Part shown: piece after piece, positions 26,022-34,790 of the stretch
How positions within the stretch are numbered: the first letter of the stretch is position 1
How the letters are laid out: each line of letters starts with the position of its first letter
Assembly: GCF_006346335.1 (NCBI RefSeq)
Contig: NZ_VDMC01000016.1
Span: 1-53,576, forward strand
Origin: Aequorivita sinensis
Lineage (GTDB): Bacteria; Bacteroidota; Bacteroidia; Flavobacteriales; Flavobacteriaceae
Direction: 5' to 3'
Length of the DNA: 53,576 nucleotides
Notes under the pieces: model-generated
Seen by the model: the letters and a program-made list of their open reading frames with translations, nothing else
What the model was told of the DNA's origin: nothing
The model's database searches: none
Translations under genes and position numbers: made by a program

Positions 26022-26720
26022 TTAAACGGTGTTTAACGCTATGTCAATCATCTTAGAAAAACTTCCTTCTCGTTCTTCAGAAGTCGTGGTTTTACCAGTT
26101 ACTAGGGAGTCTGAAATAGTTAGAATAGACAAAGCTTTTACATTGTATTTTGCCGCAATGGTATAAAGCCCTGCAGTTTCCATCTCAACGCAAAGTACCC
26201 CATATTCAGCCCATTTTTTATAATCTTCAACATTGTCTTCGTAGAACTGATCGGTTGTAAGAATGTTTCCAGCTTTTATAGAAATGTTATTTTCTTTAGC
26301 ATAAAGTACAGCTTTCATAAACAAATCGAAATCGACAGTAGGAGCGAAATCGGAGTTTGAAAACCGTAACTTATTGATGCCAGAATTTGATGAAGCTGCC
26401 ATTGCAATTACTATATCGCGAACATTAATATCTTTTTTATAGCTACCTGCCGAACCTACTCTAAGTAAGTTTTTAACGCCATAATCGTTTATAAGTTCGT
26501 GACAATATATTAAGGCTGAAGGAACTCCCATTCCTGTACCTTGCACCGAAATACGCTTTCCTTTATAAGTGCCAGTATAACCATACATTCCGCGTACTTC
26601 GTTATAGCACTTAGCATCTTTTAAATACGTTTCAGCTATCCATTTCGCTCGTAAAGGGTCACCAGGAAGAAGAACAGATTCTGCAATTTCGCCTGCTTTG
26701 GCTTCAATATGTGTGCTCAT
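26022..26720 (-). CDS. deoD: Purine nucleoside phosphorylase, DeoD-type
   Basis: 232 residues from the ATG at 26720 ([26 protein letters not shown]). Phosphorolysis of purine (deoxy)nucleosides to base plus (deoxy)ribose-1-phosphate. Family marks: [14 protein letters not shown], the phosphate-binding [10 protein letters not shown] region, [10 protein letters not shown] and the catalytic Asp in TISDSLVTG. Its start overlaps the end of deoC by 17 bases. Last gene of trxA-deoC-deoD, a nucleoside-salvage operon. Confidence 0.94.
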   Translation of the reverse strand: MSTHIEAKAGEIAESVLLPGDPLRAKWIAETYLKDAKCYNEVRGMYGYTGTYKGKRISVQGTGMGVPSALIYCHELINDYGVKNLLRVGSAGSYKKDINVRDIVIAMAASSNSGINKLRFSNSDFAPTVDFDLFMKAVLYAKENNISIKAGNILTTDQFYEDNVEDYKKWAEYGVLCVEMETAGLYTIAAKYNVKALSILTISDSLVTGKTTTSEEREGSFSKMIDIALNTV

Positions 26721-27375
26721 TTGTATTTGTATTGTTAGATGTAACAATTTGAATTCCGGAAGAAGTTCCTATTCTACTCACGCCTAGATCGATGTATTTT
26801 TTTGCTGTTTTTGCGTCTCTAATGCCCCCCGAAGCTTTTATTTTTAATGTGTCACCTACAGTTTCAACCATTAATTTCACGGCATTCTCGGTCGCTCCGC
26901 CAGTGCCAAACCCTGTGGATGTTTTTACAAAATCTGCTCCGGCTGCTTTTGAAATTTTACAAGCGGTAAATATCTCGCTATTGGTTAAATAACAAGTCTC
27001 AAGAATTACTTTTAATACTTTATTTCCAATTGCCTTTTTTATATCTGAAATTTCTTTTTCAACAGCATCGAACATTTCAGATTTTAAAAATCCTAGGTTA
27101 AGCACCATGTCAATTTCATCGGCACCTTCTTTTACACAATGTTTTGCTTCAAATAATTTTGAATTGGCAGAATTCGCTCCCAAAGGAAAACCAACTACAG
27201 CAGCAATTTTTACATCGCTATTCTTTAGTTCGTTTTTAACCAATGAAATATAACAGCTATTCACACAAACAGCGTAAAAATTATACTCCTTAGCTTCATT
27301 ACAAAGCTTGATTATATCATCTTTTGTTGCTGTGGCTTTAAGAAGGGTATGGTCTATATATTGATTTAATTCCAT
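26704..27375 (-). CDS. deoC: Deoxyribose-phosphate aldolase
   Basis: 223 residues. Splits 2-deoxyribose-5-phosphate to acetaldehyde and glyceraldehyde-3-phosphate. Opens with [15 protein letters not shown]; the Schiff-base Lys lies in [10 protein letters not shown] and the second Lys in IKASGGIRD. The start codon overlaps the stop of trxA (TGATG). Together with deoD it feeds the sugar of deoxynucleosides into glycolysis. The C-terminus overlaps deoD. Confidence 0.95.
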   Translation of the reverse strand: MELNQYIDHTLLKATATKDDIIKLCNEAKEYNFYAVCVNSCYISLVKNELKNSDVKIAAVVGFPLGANSANSKLFEAKHCVKEGADEIDMVLNLGFLKSEMFDAVEKEISDIKKAIGNKVLKVILETCYLTNSEIFTACKISKAAGADFVKTSTGFGTGGATENAVKLMVETVGDTLKIKASGGIRDAKTAKKYIDLGVSRIGTSSGIQIVTSNNTNTNEHTY

Positions 27376-27677
27376 CAGTTTTTATGCTGATTGATAATAG
27401 AAATTAAATCATCTTTTTGCAAAACACCACTCTGACGCCATTTTTGCTCTCCATTACGGAATAAAATCATGGTAGGAACACCTCTCACTTGAAATTGTGC
27501 TGCAAGCGGTTGGTTTTTGTCAACGTCTATCTTTACGATTTTTACAGAATCACCAAGTTCATCTTTCACTTGTTTTAAAATAGGAGCTAACATTTTACAA
27601 GGCCCACACCAGTCAGCGAAAAAATCAACAAGAACAGGTGTTTCGGAGTTAATTATATCTTTAAAATTGCTTTTCAT
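27375..27677 (-). CDS. trxA: Thioredoxin
   Basis: 100 residues, the classic size, with FADWCGPCKMLAPIL (Cys pair about 24 and 27) and the cis-Pro loop VRGVPTMILF. No signal peptide, so cytoplasmic. It heads the trxA-deoC-deoD transcription unit, perhaps because thioredoxin reduces ribonucleotide reductase and so shares deoxynucleotide demand; that link is inference. An 8-bp inverted repeat lies 24 bases upstream of its start. Confidence 0.95.
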   Translation of the reverse strand: MKSNFKDIINSETPVLVDFFADWCGPCKMLAPILKQVKDELGDSVKIVKIDVDKNQPLAAQFQVRGVPTMILFRNGEQKWRQSGVLQKDDLISIINQHKN

Positions 27678-27700
27678 AGAATTTTTATAGGATTAAATCT

Positions 27701-27723
27701 GCCAAATAGTATTAGTATTTGGC
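27701..27723 (-). promoter_or_regulatory. Inverted repeat upstream of trxA
   Basis: GCCAAATA-N7-TATTTGGC, perfect 8-bp arms, centred 35 bases before the trxA start codon on the minus strand. The spacing suits a dimeric DNA-binding protein; a short RNA hairpin in the leader is also possible. No regulator is identified. Confidence 0.4.
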
Positions 27724-27821
27724 TGTGAGTTAATACGATTTATATTTAAACGATAATTTAATATTTGAAGGCTAAATTATCATGTTTTATTTGCTAAATT
27801 TTCAAAAACTATACCGCTAAA

Positions 27822-28688
27822 TTATAACATTAAAAGGTCCTTTTTATGCTTTCTAAGCACTGGCTTCAGCATTTCTAAAGGTATTTTAATAGAATACGTT
27901 CCAGTGTATGAAGGGCAAATAATGCAGTCGTCAAAATAGTATTCGACAACCATATCGTTTATTACAAAGTTATTTTTAGCGTTGAAAAAATCGTCGTCAG
28001 AGATTGTCCAACAATCGTAATACATTTCACCCGATTGGATTTTTTCTTTTAAAAATTCGTTTAAAATCTCTTGAACTTCTTCTTCTGTTCCGTCGTTAAA
28101 AAAATCTTCGAATTTTAAGAAAACTCCGCGCTCCAAATCAAAGTTTAAAGTCTCAAAAGTGTAAGCAGCATGGGCTGCACCCGTGTAGTGATTTTCTTTG
28201 TAGAAAAGCACACTTATTATTCTATCATTAAGATTATAGATTTTGTAATCTACACTTCGCAGTTCATTTTGCCTTGGAATTCCTAATGAATCACACAAGC
28301 GCTTTTCGTCTAAAATTTGCTTTTCTATTTCTTTAATGTCTAAATAATTCTTCTTGATATATTCATTGAAGTTCTCAAACTGTGGTTTGATTTTTTCATT
28401 TAGATAAGGGTATTTAAAATCTAATGTAAACCATTCATCTTTTTTTAAAATTGACTTAGAAACTAGTAATGTTTCCAATTCTTCTTTTTGATCCTTTTTT
28501 TCAAGTAGTTCTTTTCTTTTAATTTCTAGGGTTTGCTCCATCAACTTCAAGTCCTTATCTGAAACACTGAAAGAATCAGCACTTTTTTCAATTAGTTGTT
28601 CGTCTTCACTTTCAGTTTTTACTTTATTGGAGTCGTTCTTACAGGCAAGAAAAGTAAGAAAGACAAGGATTGGAAGAAGGTTTTTCAT
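27822..28688 (-). CDS. Lipoprotein with DUF3298-like C-terminal domain
   Basis: 288 residues with a lipobox FLACK (Cys about 16). A Lys/Glu-rich helical region (about 25-75) is followed by a domain resembling the DUF4163/DUF3298 (RsiV-like) pair: FKYPYLNEKIKPQFENFNEYIKKNY, GAAHAAYTFETLNFDLERGVFLKFEDFF, and the ending YSIKIPLEMLKPVLRKH, the usual DUF3298 finish. Function in Bacteroidota is unknown; in Bacillus RsiV this fold binds lysozyme. No sigma factor neighbour, so the same role is not implied. Confidence 0.65.
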   Translation of the reverse strand: MKNLLPILVFLTFLACKNDSNKVKTESEDEQLIEKSADSFSVSDKDLKLMEQTLEIKRKELLEKKDQKEELETLLVSKSILKKDEWFTLDFKYPYLNEKIKPQFENFNEYIKKNYLDIKEIEKQILDEKRLCDSLGIPRQNELRSVDYKIYNLNDRIISVLFYKENHYTGAAHAAYTFETLNFDLERGVFLKFEDFFNDGTEEEVQEILNEFLKEKIQSGEMYYDCWTISDDDFFNAKNNFVINDMVVEYYFDDCIICPSYTGTYSIKIPLEMLKPVLRKHKKDLLML

Positions 28689-28761
28689 TTTAAATTTGGT
28701 TTGAATTATAAAAATAACGAAAGATTTTTATTGTAGAGAAGAAAGTAGGTTTAATTAAGAG

Positions 28762-29166
28762 TTATTCTTCAAGTAGTAATTTTAATTTGGCAAGCATTAC
28801 AAGTTCGCTTTTGTTTTTACCTGAAAAAGAACTCGCAATAGCGTCAGCAGTTTTCCATATTAGTTTTTTTCGCTCTTCAGTAAAGAGTTTTGAATTTTCT
28901 TTTTTATAGTCGGCAAAACTATCGAAACAGTCGTTTGCATCAAGCTGTTCATAGTCGAACCAATCAAATACTATTTCAATTTGATGTGCAGCGTCTCCAT
29001 GTAATGAATCTTTATCGTTATCAATGTTTTTCCATTTCTTTAGAACCATTTTTTTAAGAATATCATATTCTTCTTTGCGCACAACTTTATCAGCAGCTGC
29101 AATTGCGTAAAAGAGTTCTCCCATTTTTTGGTAAAAAAGCAATTGTGGTTTATTCATAATAGCCAT
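28762..29166 (-). CDS. TerB-like helical protein
   Basis: 134 residues, all helical, cytoplasmic. YQKMGELFYAIAAADKVVRKEEYDILKKMVLKKW resembles the first helices of TerB/DUF533-like domains, which have an acidic A(x)AD(x)xV..EE motif able to bind metal. It is divergent from the kinase gene (105 bases apart) and may share regulatory DNA with it. Molecular function unknown. A second in-frame ATG (MNKPQ) three codons in is an equally good start. Confidence 0.55.
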   Translation of the reverse strand: MAIMNKPQLLFYQKMGELFYAIAAADKVVRKEEYDILKKMVLKKWKNIDNDKDSLHGDAAHQIEIVFDWFDYEQLDANDCFDSFADYKKENSKLFTEERKKLIWKTADAIASSFSGKNKSELVMLAKLKLLLEE

Positions 29167-29218
29167 AATTCTGTGGTTATAAAGTGTGTAAATCTAGTTT
29201 TAATTCATTTTAATTTTA

Positions 29219-29264
29219 ATGATATAAATCAGTTAAGGGAAACTGATAAAATTCCTTACTTTTG
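29219..29264 (+). promoter_or_regulatory. CRP/FNR-type operator and -7 box before the PAS kinase gene
   Basis: ATGATATAAATCAG (29219-29232, TGAT-N4-ATCA) precedes TACTTTTG (29257-29264). Centre to last G is 38.5 bp, two bases more than the 36.5 seen elsewhere, so activation may differ. The ATG at 29271 lies only 6 bases after the -7 box, so the transcript may be leaderless or nearly so. Confidence 0.55.
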
Positions 29265-29270
29265 TAAGGA

Positions 29271-30506
29271 ATGAAGGTATTTGACGAAAAAAAAGGTAAT
29301 ATTTTTAAAATTCTTTCTGAAGCTATTTCAGAAGGAATTGTTATTGTTAACGACAAACATGAAATTGTAACCTCTAATGATGCAGGTGATAAAATGTTTG
29401 GTTACGAACACGGTGAATTAATTGGTAAAAACCTTAGTGTTTTAATACCCCAGGAATATAGGAGTAATCACCATGTTCAAGTTAACGAGTTTATGCAAAA
29501 TAGCGACCCGAGACAAATGGGTCATGGTCGTGATTTATATGGAAAAAGAAAAGATGGCAGCACCTTTCCTGTTGAAGCTGGACTAAATCCATTTGAAGTT
29601 TATGGCAGCAAATATGTAATGGCTTTGGTTACAGATATTTCTGTTAGAAAACAACAGGAGTTGCAAATTAGAGAGCTCAACAATGAATTAGAACTGAAAA
29701 TTGAAAAGCGAACACAAGCTTTAAAAGAAAGTATTATTGAACTCGAAAAAGAAGTAGTAAAAAGGAAAGATGCCGAAGATAAAATTAAAGAGTCTTTAAG
29801 AAAAGAACGAGAGTTAGGAGAGCTTAAAACAAAGTTCCTATCCTTAGTTTCACACGAATTTAAAACCCCATTAAGTGGAATCCTTACGTCTGCAACCTTG
29901 GTAGGGAAATACAAAGAGACTAGCCAACAAGACAAAAGAGAGAAACACTTAAAAACGATTCAAAATAAAGTAAAGTATCTTAATAATATCCTCAACGACT
30001 TTTTATCTATAGAGCGTCTAGAATCTGGGAGGGAAACTTATAAATACAGTACTTTTCCATTAAGTAAAGTAGTAAATGAAGTAATTTATAATGCTAATAT
30101 GCTTTTAAAAGAAGGTCAGCAAATTAACTACCCAAAAAACATAGACGGCATACAAGTTTATTTTGATGAAAAAATTTTAGAATTATCACTAACCAACCTT
30201 ATTAATAACGCCATAAAATATTCCCCAGAAAATACAAGTATTGATGTAATTGTAATGCCTCAGGAAGACTCTATGAGTATAAAAATTATCGATCAAGGGA
30301 TTGGCATCCCTGCTAAAGAACAGAAATTTATTTTCAATAGGTATTTTAGAGCTGAAAATGCTTTGTTGAATCAAGGTACTGGCATTGGTTTAAATATTGT
30401 TAAAAGCCATCTAAACAATATAGGTGGTACTATAATCTTCGAAAGTGAAGAAAATAAGGGAAGTGCATTTACTATTACCTTCCCAAGTAAAATTCCAAAA
30501 AGTTAA
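29271..30506 (+). CDS. PAS-domain sensor histidine kinase with FixL-like haem-pocket residues
   Basis: 411 residues, no membrane helix, so cytoplasmic. PAS domain about 12-128, then a coiled coil (130-180), a HisKA domain with LVSHEFKTPLSGI (about 193-205) and HATPase with LINNAIKYSP, DQGIGIP and GTGIGLNI. In the PAS domain H67 (YRSNH) and R87 (GHGR) are 20 residues apart, as are the haem ligand H200 and O2-contacting R220 of Bradyrhizobium FixL, and the surroundings align (SDP at the same offset, then KRKDGSTFPV). FixL R206 corresponds to E73. It probably senses O2 or NO through haem. The cognate regulator follows after one base. Confidence 0.88.
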   Translation: MKVFDEKKGNIFKILSEAISEGIVIVNDKHEIVTSNDAGDKMFGYEHGELIGKNLSVLIPQEYRSNHHVQVNEFMQNSDPRQMGHGRDLYGKRKDGSTFPVEAGLNPFEVYGSKYVMALVTDISVRKQQELQIRELNNELELKIEKRTQALKESIIELEKEVVKRKDAEDKIKESLRKERELGELKTKFLSLVSHEFKTPLSGILTSATLVGKYKETSQQDKREKHLKTIQNKVKYLNNILNDFLSIERLESGRETYKYSTFPLSKVVNEVIYNANMLLKEGQQINYPKNIDGIQVYFDEKILELSLTNLINNAIKYSPENTSIDVIVMPQEDSMSIKIIDQGIGIPAKEQKFIFNRYFRAENALLNQGTGIGLNIVKSHLNNIGGTIIFESEENKGSAFTITFPSKIPKS

Positions 30507-30507
30507 T

Positions 30508-31566
30508 ATGAAGAAAATACTTCTAATTGAAGACGATACAGCACTAAGAGAAAATACGGCTGAGCTTTTAGAGCTATCAGATTATAATGTAATTACAGCT
30601 GCTAATGGCAGATTAGGGATTGAACAAGCTTTTAAGGAAATTCCCGATATTGTAGTATGTGATATTATGATGCCTGAAATTGACGGTTACGGCGTATTAG
30701 AGGCATTAGCTTCAAATGAAAGAACCACACATATACCTTTTATATTTCTTACCGCTAAAACCGAGCACAAAGAAATAAGAAAAGGAATGGATATGGGGGC
30801 AGATGATTACCTTACTAAACCATTTGATGAAGGGGATTTAATTAGTGCTATAGAAAGTAGATTGGCGAAATCTGCCATCTTATCTATGCGTACGAATGGC
30901 GCTGGTATAAATTTAGATGTAGTTGAAGATGAGGACGCCCCAAGGAATTTAAATCAGCTAAAAAATTATTTTTGCGATGAAGGTACCATTGCCAATTATA
31001 AAAAAGGTGATACTATTTATCGTGCTGGTGATCATTCAAATAACATTTTCTTACTGTTGAAGGGAGTTGTAAAAACTCATACAATGGACGATAATGTAAA
31101 AGAACTCATTACTGGATTATACAAAGCCGACGATTTTTTAGGGTTTACATCGTTTGAAGATAATTTACCTTATGCCGAGTCTGCTACAGCTGTAGAAGAT
31201 GTAGAACTGGTTAGCTTGTCCAAAACATATCTAAAAGACATTTTAATAAAAAGTAAAGATGTTACTTTAGAATTAATGAATCTTCTTAGTGATAATTTAA
31301 CCGAGATAAAGCAGCAATTAATAAGGATGGCCTATAGTTCGGTTAGGAAGAAAACTGCATCTACTATCATTCAGTTTGCTGAAATTATGAATAAAAACAC
31401 TTCAGCACCATTGCGAATTTCGCGTAACGATTTAGCTGCAACTGCAGGAATAGCAACAGAAAGTTTAATTAGAACGCTATCTGAATTCAAGAAAAATGGA
31501 ATTATAGAAATTGAAGGGCGTGATATCCACATTGTAGACCTAGAAAGGTTGAAGTTTATAGAATAA
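30508..31566 (+). CDS. Response regulator fused to CRP/FNR-type cNMP-binding and HTH domains
   Basis: 352 residues from ATG 30508, one base after the kinase stop. REC domain 1-125 with the phosphoacceptor D52 (VVCDIMMPEIDG) and the conserved Lys in LTKPFDEGD. A cNMP-binding-like beta roll follows (about 150-260) and then a CRP-type winged helix whose recognition helix ATESLIRTLSEFKK keeps the Glu and Arg (ExxxR) that read the G-C pairs of TGA half-sites in FNR and CRP. Thus FixJ and FixK functions are in one protein. No N-terminal FNR-type Fe-S cysteines are seen. Predicted to bind the TGA-N6-TCA sites in this window. Confidence 0.9.
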   Translation: MKKILLIEDDTALRENTAELLELSDYNVITAANGRLGIEQAFKEIPDIVVCDIMMPEIDGYGVLEALASNERTTHIPFIFLTAKTEHKEIRKGMDMGADDYLTKPFDEGDLISAIESRLAKSAILSMRTNGAGINLDVVEDEDAPRNLNQLKNYFCDEGTIANYKKGDTIYRAGDHSNNIFLLLKGVVKTHTMDDNVKELITGLYKADDFLGFTSFEDNLPYAESATAVEDVELVSLSKTYLKDILIKSKDVTLELMNLLSDNLTEIKQQLIRMAYSSVRKKTASTIIQFAEIMNKNTSAPLRISRNDLAATAGIATESLIRTLSEFKKNGIIEIEGRDIHIVDLERLKFIE

Positions 31567-31586
31567 CACCGTTACCTCTTTCAAAA

Positions 31587-31630
31587 CTGATTTTTATCAT
31601 TTCTAATATCAAAGCTTACGGATAACTTTG
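31587..31630 (+). promoter_or_regulatory. CRP/FNR-type operator and -7 box before usp (31650)
   Basis: CTGATTTTTATCAT (31587-31600, TGAT-N4-ATCA) and -7 box TAACTTTG (31623-31630); centre to last G is 36.5 bp. The site lies between the regulator gene and the usp gene, so the usp gene can be activated apart from the kinase operon. Confidence 0.8.
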
Positions 31631-31649
31631 CCTGTGAGACTTTGGTAAA

Positions 31650-32489
31650 ATGAAAAATATTTTAATTCCTACAGATTTTTCTAAAAATTCGCATAATGCA
31701 ATTCGTTATGCGCTAGATTACTTTGCTGATATTCCAGTCAATTTTTACTTGCTTCATGTATCTTCAAATGAAATTCAAGAACCAAATGGAGAGGTTGAAG
31801 GTTTCACAGAATCTATCGCTGAAGTAACTACACTTCAAAATGCTTCCTCTAAACTTAAATCGTTAATTAACACCTGTAAAACATCCAAATTAAACCCTCA
31901 ACATAAGTTCTATCCAATTGAAGACGACTTAAACTTAGTAGAAGCCATTCGCAAGCAGGTAATTGCGAAAGAAATAGATTATATTTTAATGGGAACCAGA
32001 GGAATGTCTGTTTCTAGTTCAAAAAGGCTAGGAAGTAATACCTGTGAAGTAATTACAAAGGTAAAATGTTCAATAATGGCTATTCCTGGTAATGCTAGAT
32101 TTAGAAAAATAAGCAATGTTGCCTTTATAACTGATTATAACAATATATTTAGAAGTAAAATTATTTCGACACTTTCCGATAATTTGGAATTGCATAATTC
32201 GGCACTTCGTGTGCTTAATATACGTACACATAATCTAGGACTTAATAGCGAGCAAACCGACAATAAAGGATTTTTACACTATTCTTTTAGAGAAAAGAAA
32301 CACAGTTTTCATTTTGTAGAAAATAAAGAACTAGAAACAGGGCTTAAAAATTTTATCGAAACTTGGGACATTAGTATGGTTTCCATTGTAGCTAAAAACT
32401 TAAATTTTATAGAGCGTTTGTTATTAAGGCCTGTGGCTAAATTAGTGAGTTATGAGCCAAATGTTCCGTTTTTAGTAATTCACGAATAG
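31650..32489 (+). CDS. Universal stress protein, tandem-domain
   Basis: 279 residues. N-terminal UspA domain starting MKNILIPTDFSKNSHNAIRYAL with an intact nucleotide motif MGTRGMSVSSSKRLGSNT (about 112-129); the second domain is divergent and lacks the motif. It lies 83 bases downstream of the REC-CRP regulator gene, with its own operator-promoter. Second of the seven usp genes. Confidence 0.9.
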   Translation: MKNILIPTDFSKNSHNAIRYALDYFADIPVNFYLLHVSSNEIQEPNGEVEGFTESIAEVTTLQNASSKLKSLINTCKTSKLNPQHKFYPIEDDLNLVEAIRKQVIAKEIDYILMGTRGMSVSSSKRLGSNTCEVITKVKCSIMAIPGNARFRKISNVAFITDYNNIFRSKIISTLSDNLELHNSALRVLNIRTHNLGLNSEQTDNKGFLHYSFREKKHSFHFVENKELETGLKNFIETWDISMVSIVAKNLNFIERLLLRPVAKLVSYEPNVPFLVIHE

Positions 32490-32550
32490 TTGATATTTAT
32501 GAGCATTTATAATTAAAAAAAGAGCCAGATAGGTTTTTAAAACGGAAGTT

Positions 32551-32784
32551 TTAAAGTTTGTCTTCTTCTTTTTTTATAGGATGATCTTCATAAAAATCTT
32601 CAAATTTTTTATCTGTAGTGTAATAATCAGACAAAACGCTATAGACCGAAAATATCAATAATACTTCCCCTATAATAGTGAGGAAAAAAATATAATCGAA
32701 TGAGAATCCTAAGGCTGCAAATATTGCAACTGTCGCCAATACTAAAGTAGTTAATACTAGATATGAAATAACAGAGAGTTTCAT
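32551..32784 (-). CDS. Small two-helix membrane protein
   Basis: 77 residues with membrane helices at about 5-25 and 31-50 and a charged cytoplasmic tail (TTDKKFEDFYEDHPIKKEEDKL). No family recognised. It is the only minus-strand gene in the usp run and is convergent with the preceding usp gene. It may be a modifier of a membrane complex, but nothing shows this. Confidence 0.55.
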   Translation of the reverse strand: MKLSVISYLVLTTLVLATVAIFAALGFSFDYIFFLTIIGEVLLIFSVYSVLSDYYTTDKKFEDFYEDHPIKKEEDKL

Positions 32785-32858
32785 AACATTTTTAATTTAA
32801 AGTTACGAAAATCAAAACCTAATGTCTCATAATGAAACCTTAAATATCAGGTGTTTAG

Positions 32859-32902
32859 CTGATACTTATCATGTTTATTTCGGTAAGAAAAGCTTATATT
32901 TA
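32859..32902 (+). promoter_or_regulatory. CRP/FNR-type operator and -7 box before usp (32928)
   Basis: CTGATACTTATCAT (32859-32872) and TATATTTA (32895-32902, last base A rather than G). Centre to last base is 36.5 bp, the same geometry as the other sites. A weak -7 box with a good operator fits an activator-dependent promoter. Confidence 0.7.
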
Positions 32903-32927
32903 CGTATAAACCTCTAAATACTTTCTA

Positions 32928-33773
32928 ATGCACAAAATTTTAATTCCTGTCGATTTTTCTAATAATTCCATGAATGCTGCTAAATATGCTGCCGAGCTTT
33001 TTAAGCACGGTCATTCTGAAATTTATCTTATTCACGCCTTTGCAGATAGGGTATATAATGAAAAATTGAATTTGCCAGATGCCGATTTTGACAGTTTAAA
33101 GGCAAAGACACTTAGTGATGTTGAAGAGAAATTAGCTAAAATGAAAAAGGATCTTTTCGCTTACTCACCAAATCCAAAACACAAAATTATTACAGTTGCT
33201 GAATTTGGTTTATTGGTGGATACGGTAAATGAATGGGTAGAAAGTAAAAATGCTGATATTGTAGTAATGGGAACACAAGGTGAAACCGACGATAAAAATA
33301 TAACTTTTGGTAGTAATACACTTCAAGTTATTAAATACGTTAAATGCCCTGTTTTAGCTATTCCAGAAATCTATACCGATGTTCATCCAAAAAATATCTT
33401 ATTTCCATCAGATTTCATGATTCCTTTTAAAAGAAGAGAATTAAAGTTATTAGGGTCACTAGCTAAATGCTTTGCTTCCAAGATTAACTTTCTGTACGTA
33501 TCTAAATTTAATAACTTGTCTTTAAGGCAGCATGATAACAAAGCTTTTATGGAAGCTTGTTTAAGTGAAAATCAGATAGATTTTGTTCAAAAGGATAAAA
33601 AGAATGTAACTAAAGCTGTTAATAAATTTATTATAGAAAACCCTATCGATATGTTAGTTATGGTTAATACACGGCATTCTTATCTAGAAAATATCCTGTA
33701 CAAGTCAACTATAGAAAAGATAGGTTTAAAAATTGATATTCCATTTTTAGTACTTCAAAACTTACCGCGTTAG
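32928..33773 (+). CDS. Universal stress protein, tandem-domain
   Basis: 281 residues. HKILIPVDFSNNSMNAAKYAAELF opens the first domain; MGTQGETDDKNITFGSNT is an intact ATP motif. The second domain (from about 158, PKNILFPSDFMIPFKRRE) has a visible Usp start but no G-x2-G-x9-G. First of a run of four same-strand usp genes followed by a nuclease and an RNase, probably partly cotranscribed. Confidence 0.9.
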   Translation: MHKILIPVDFSNNSMNAAKYAAELFKHGHSEIYLIHAFADRVYNEKLNLPDADFDSLKAKTLSDVEEKLAKMKKDLFAYSPNPKHKIITVAEFGLLVDTVNEWVESKNADIVVMGTQGETDDKNITFGSNTLQVIKYVKCPVLAIPEIYTDVHPKNILFPSDFMIPFKRRELKLLGSLAKCFASKINFLYVSKFNNLSLRQHDNKAFMEACLSENQIDFVQKDKKNVTKAVNKFIIENPIDMLVMVNTRHSYLENILYKSTIEKIGLKIDIPFLVLQNLPR

Positions 33774-33911
33774 TAAAATATTTAAGCGATCATTTATCTA
33801 ATTATTCTTTGATATCTATGGAATTTTGAATAATTTATACTACCAAAACCACATAGGCTTCAAGGATTCATTTTAGATAAATTGAAGCTTAAACCACTAA
33901 TTTTTTAGTCC

Positions 33912-34754
33912 ATGAAAAAAATAATTGTCCCCTCAGATTTTTCTGAAAATGCATATGCTGCATTACACTATGCTTCAAAACTTTACGGTGATGAGCCTAT
34001 GCATATAATAGTTTTACATTCCTATAGTTCGCAGAATAGAAATAATAACAATCTTGCAGGGCTAAGTGTTAAAGCAGAAAACGGTAAAATAAATCCTGAA
34101 GAAGAAAGTAAAAAGTTGCTTCAAAAAATTGAATTAAATACTCCGAAGCAAAAGCATAATTATGAATTTATTTTAACCCCCGAATCCTTGTCGAGTACCA
34201 TCAATAAGATGGTTAAAAAGGATGAAATAAGCCTTGTTGTTATGGGAGATAAAGGACGTACCAGTGCAGAAGATGTATTGGTGGGGAGTACAACAATAAA
34301 AGTTTTAAAATCTCTAGAAAACTGTCCTTTACTCATTGTTCCAAATCACGTAAAGTTTGTAGTTCCTTTAAAGATTGGTTTCGCTAGCGATTACAAGGAG
34401 TTTTTTAGTTTTTCAAAATTTAAACCAATCACAAGACTTGTTAGACAATTTAATTCGCAAATTCACATTATTAATGTTGGATCGGAAAAAGAACTTGACA
34501 AAACACAAAAAGAAAACTACGACAAGTTTATAGTAGACTTAACTGAATACGATGTAGATTTTCACTTTGTACCGAAAAAGGGAAATATTTCTAATACCTT
34601 ACATTCTGTTATAGCAAAAGAGGATATTGACTTATTTACAATCATACATCATAAACACAATTTTATAAAACAACTTTTCCGTGAGCCAGTGGTAAGCAGG
34701 ATTGGAAAACACGATTATGTTCCACTTCTAGTAATTCCATCGAAGAGTAAATAA
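33912..34754 (+). CDS. Universal stress protein, tandem-domain
   Basis: 280 residues. KKIIVPSDFSENAYAALHYASKLY start; nucleotide motif MGDKGRTSAEDVLVGSTT intact. The second half (from about 150) is degenerate. The 138-base gap before it has only a poor half-operator (TTGATATCTATGG) and no -7 box at the expected place, so it may be read from the upstream usp promoter. Confidence 0.88.
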   Translation: MKKIIVPSDFSENAYAALHYASKLYGDEPMHIIVLHSYSSQNRNNNNLAGLSVKAENGKINPEEESKKLLQKIELNTPKQKHNYEFILTPESLSSTINKMVKKDEISLVVMGDKGRTSAEDVLVGSTTIKVLKSLENCPLLIVPNHVKFVVPLKIGFASDYKEFFSFSKFKPITRLVRQFNSQIHIINVGSEKELDKTQKENYDKFIVDLTEYDVDFHFVPKKGNISNTLHSVIAKEDIDLFTIIHHKHNFIKQLFREPVVSRIGKHDYVPLLVIPSKSK

Positions 34755-34790
34755 AAAATTGTAAATTAAGAATTTAAATAAACAGATATT

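Noticed and set aside
33809-33822. TTGATATCTATGGA as a CRP-type operator before usp 33912
   Set aside because: The right half-site is wrong (ATGG instead of ATCA) and there is no -7 box 36.5 bp downstream; the gene is more likely read from the previous usp promoter.
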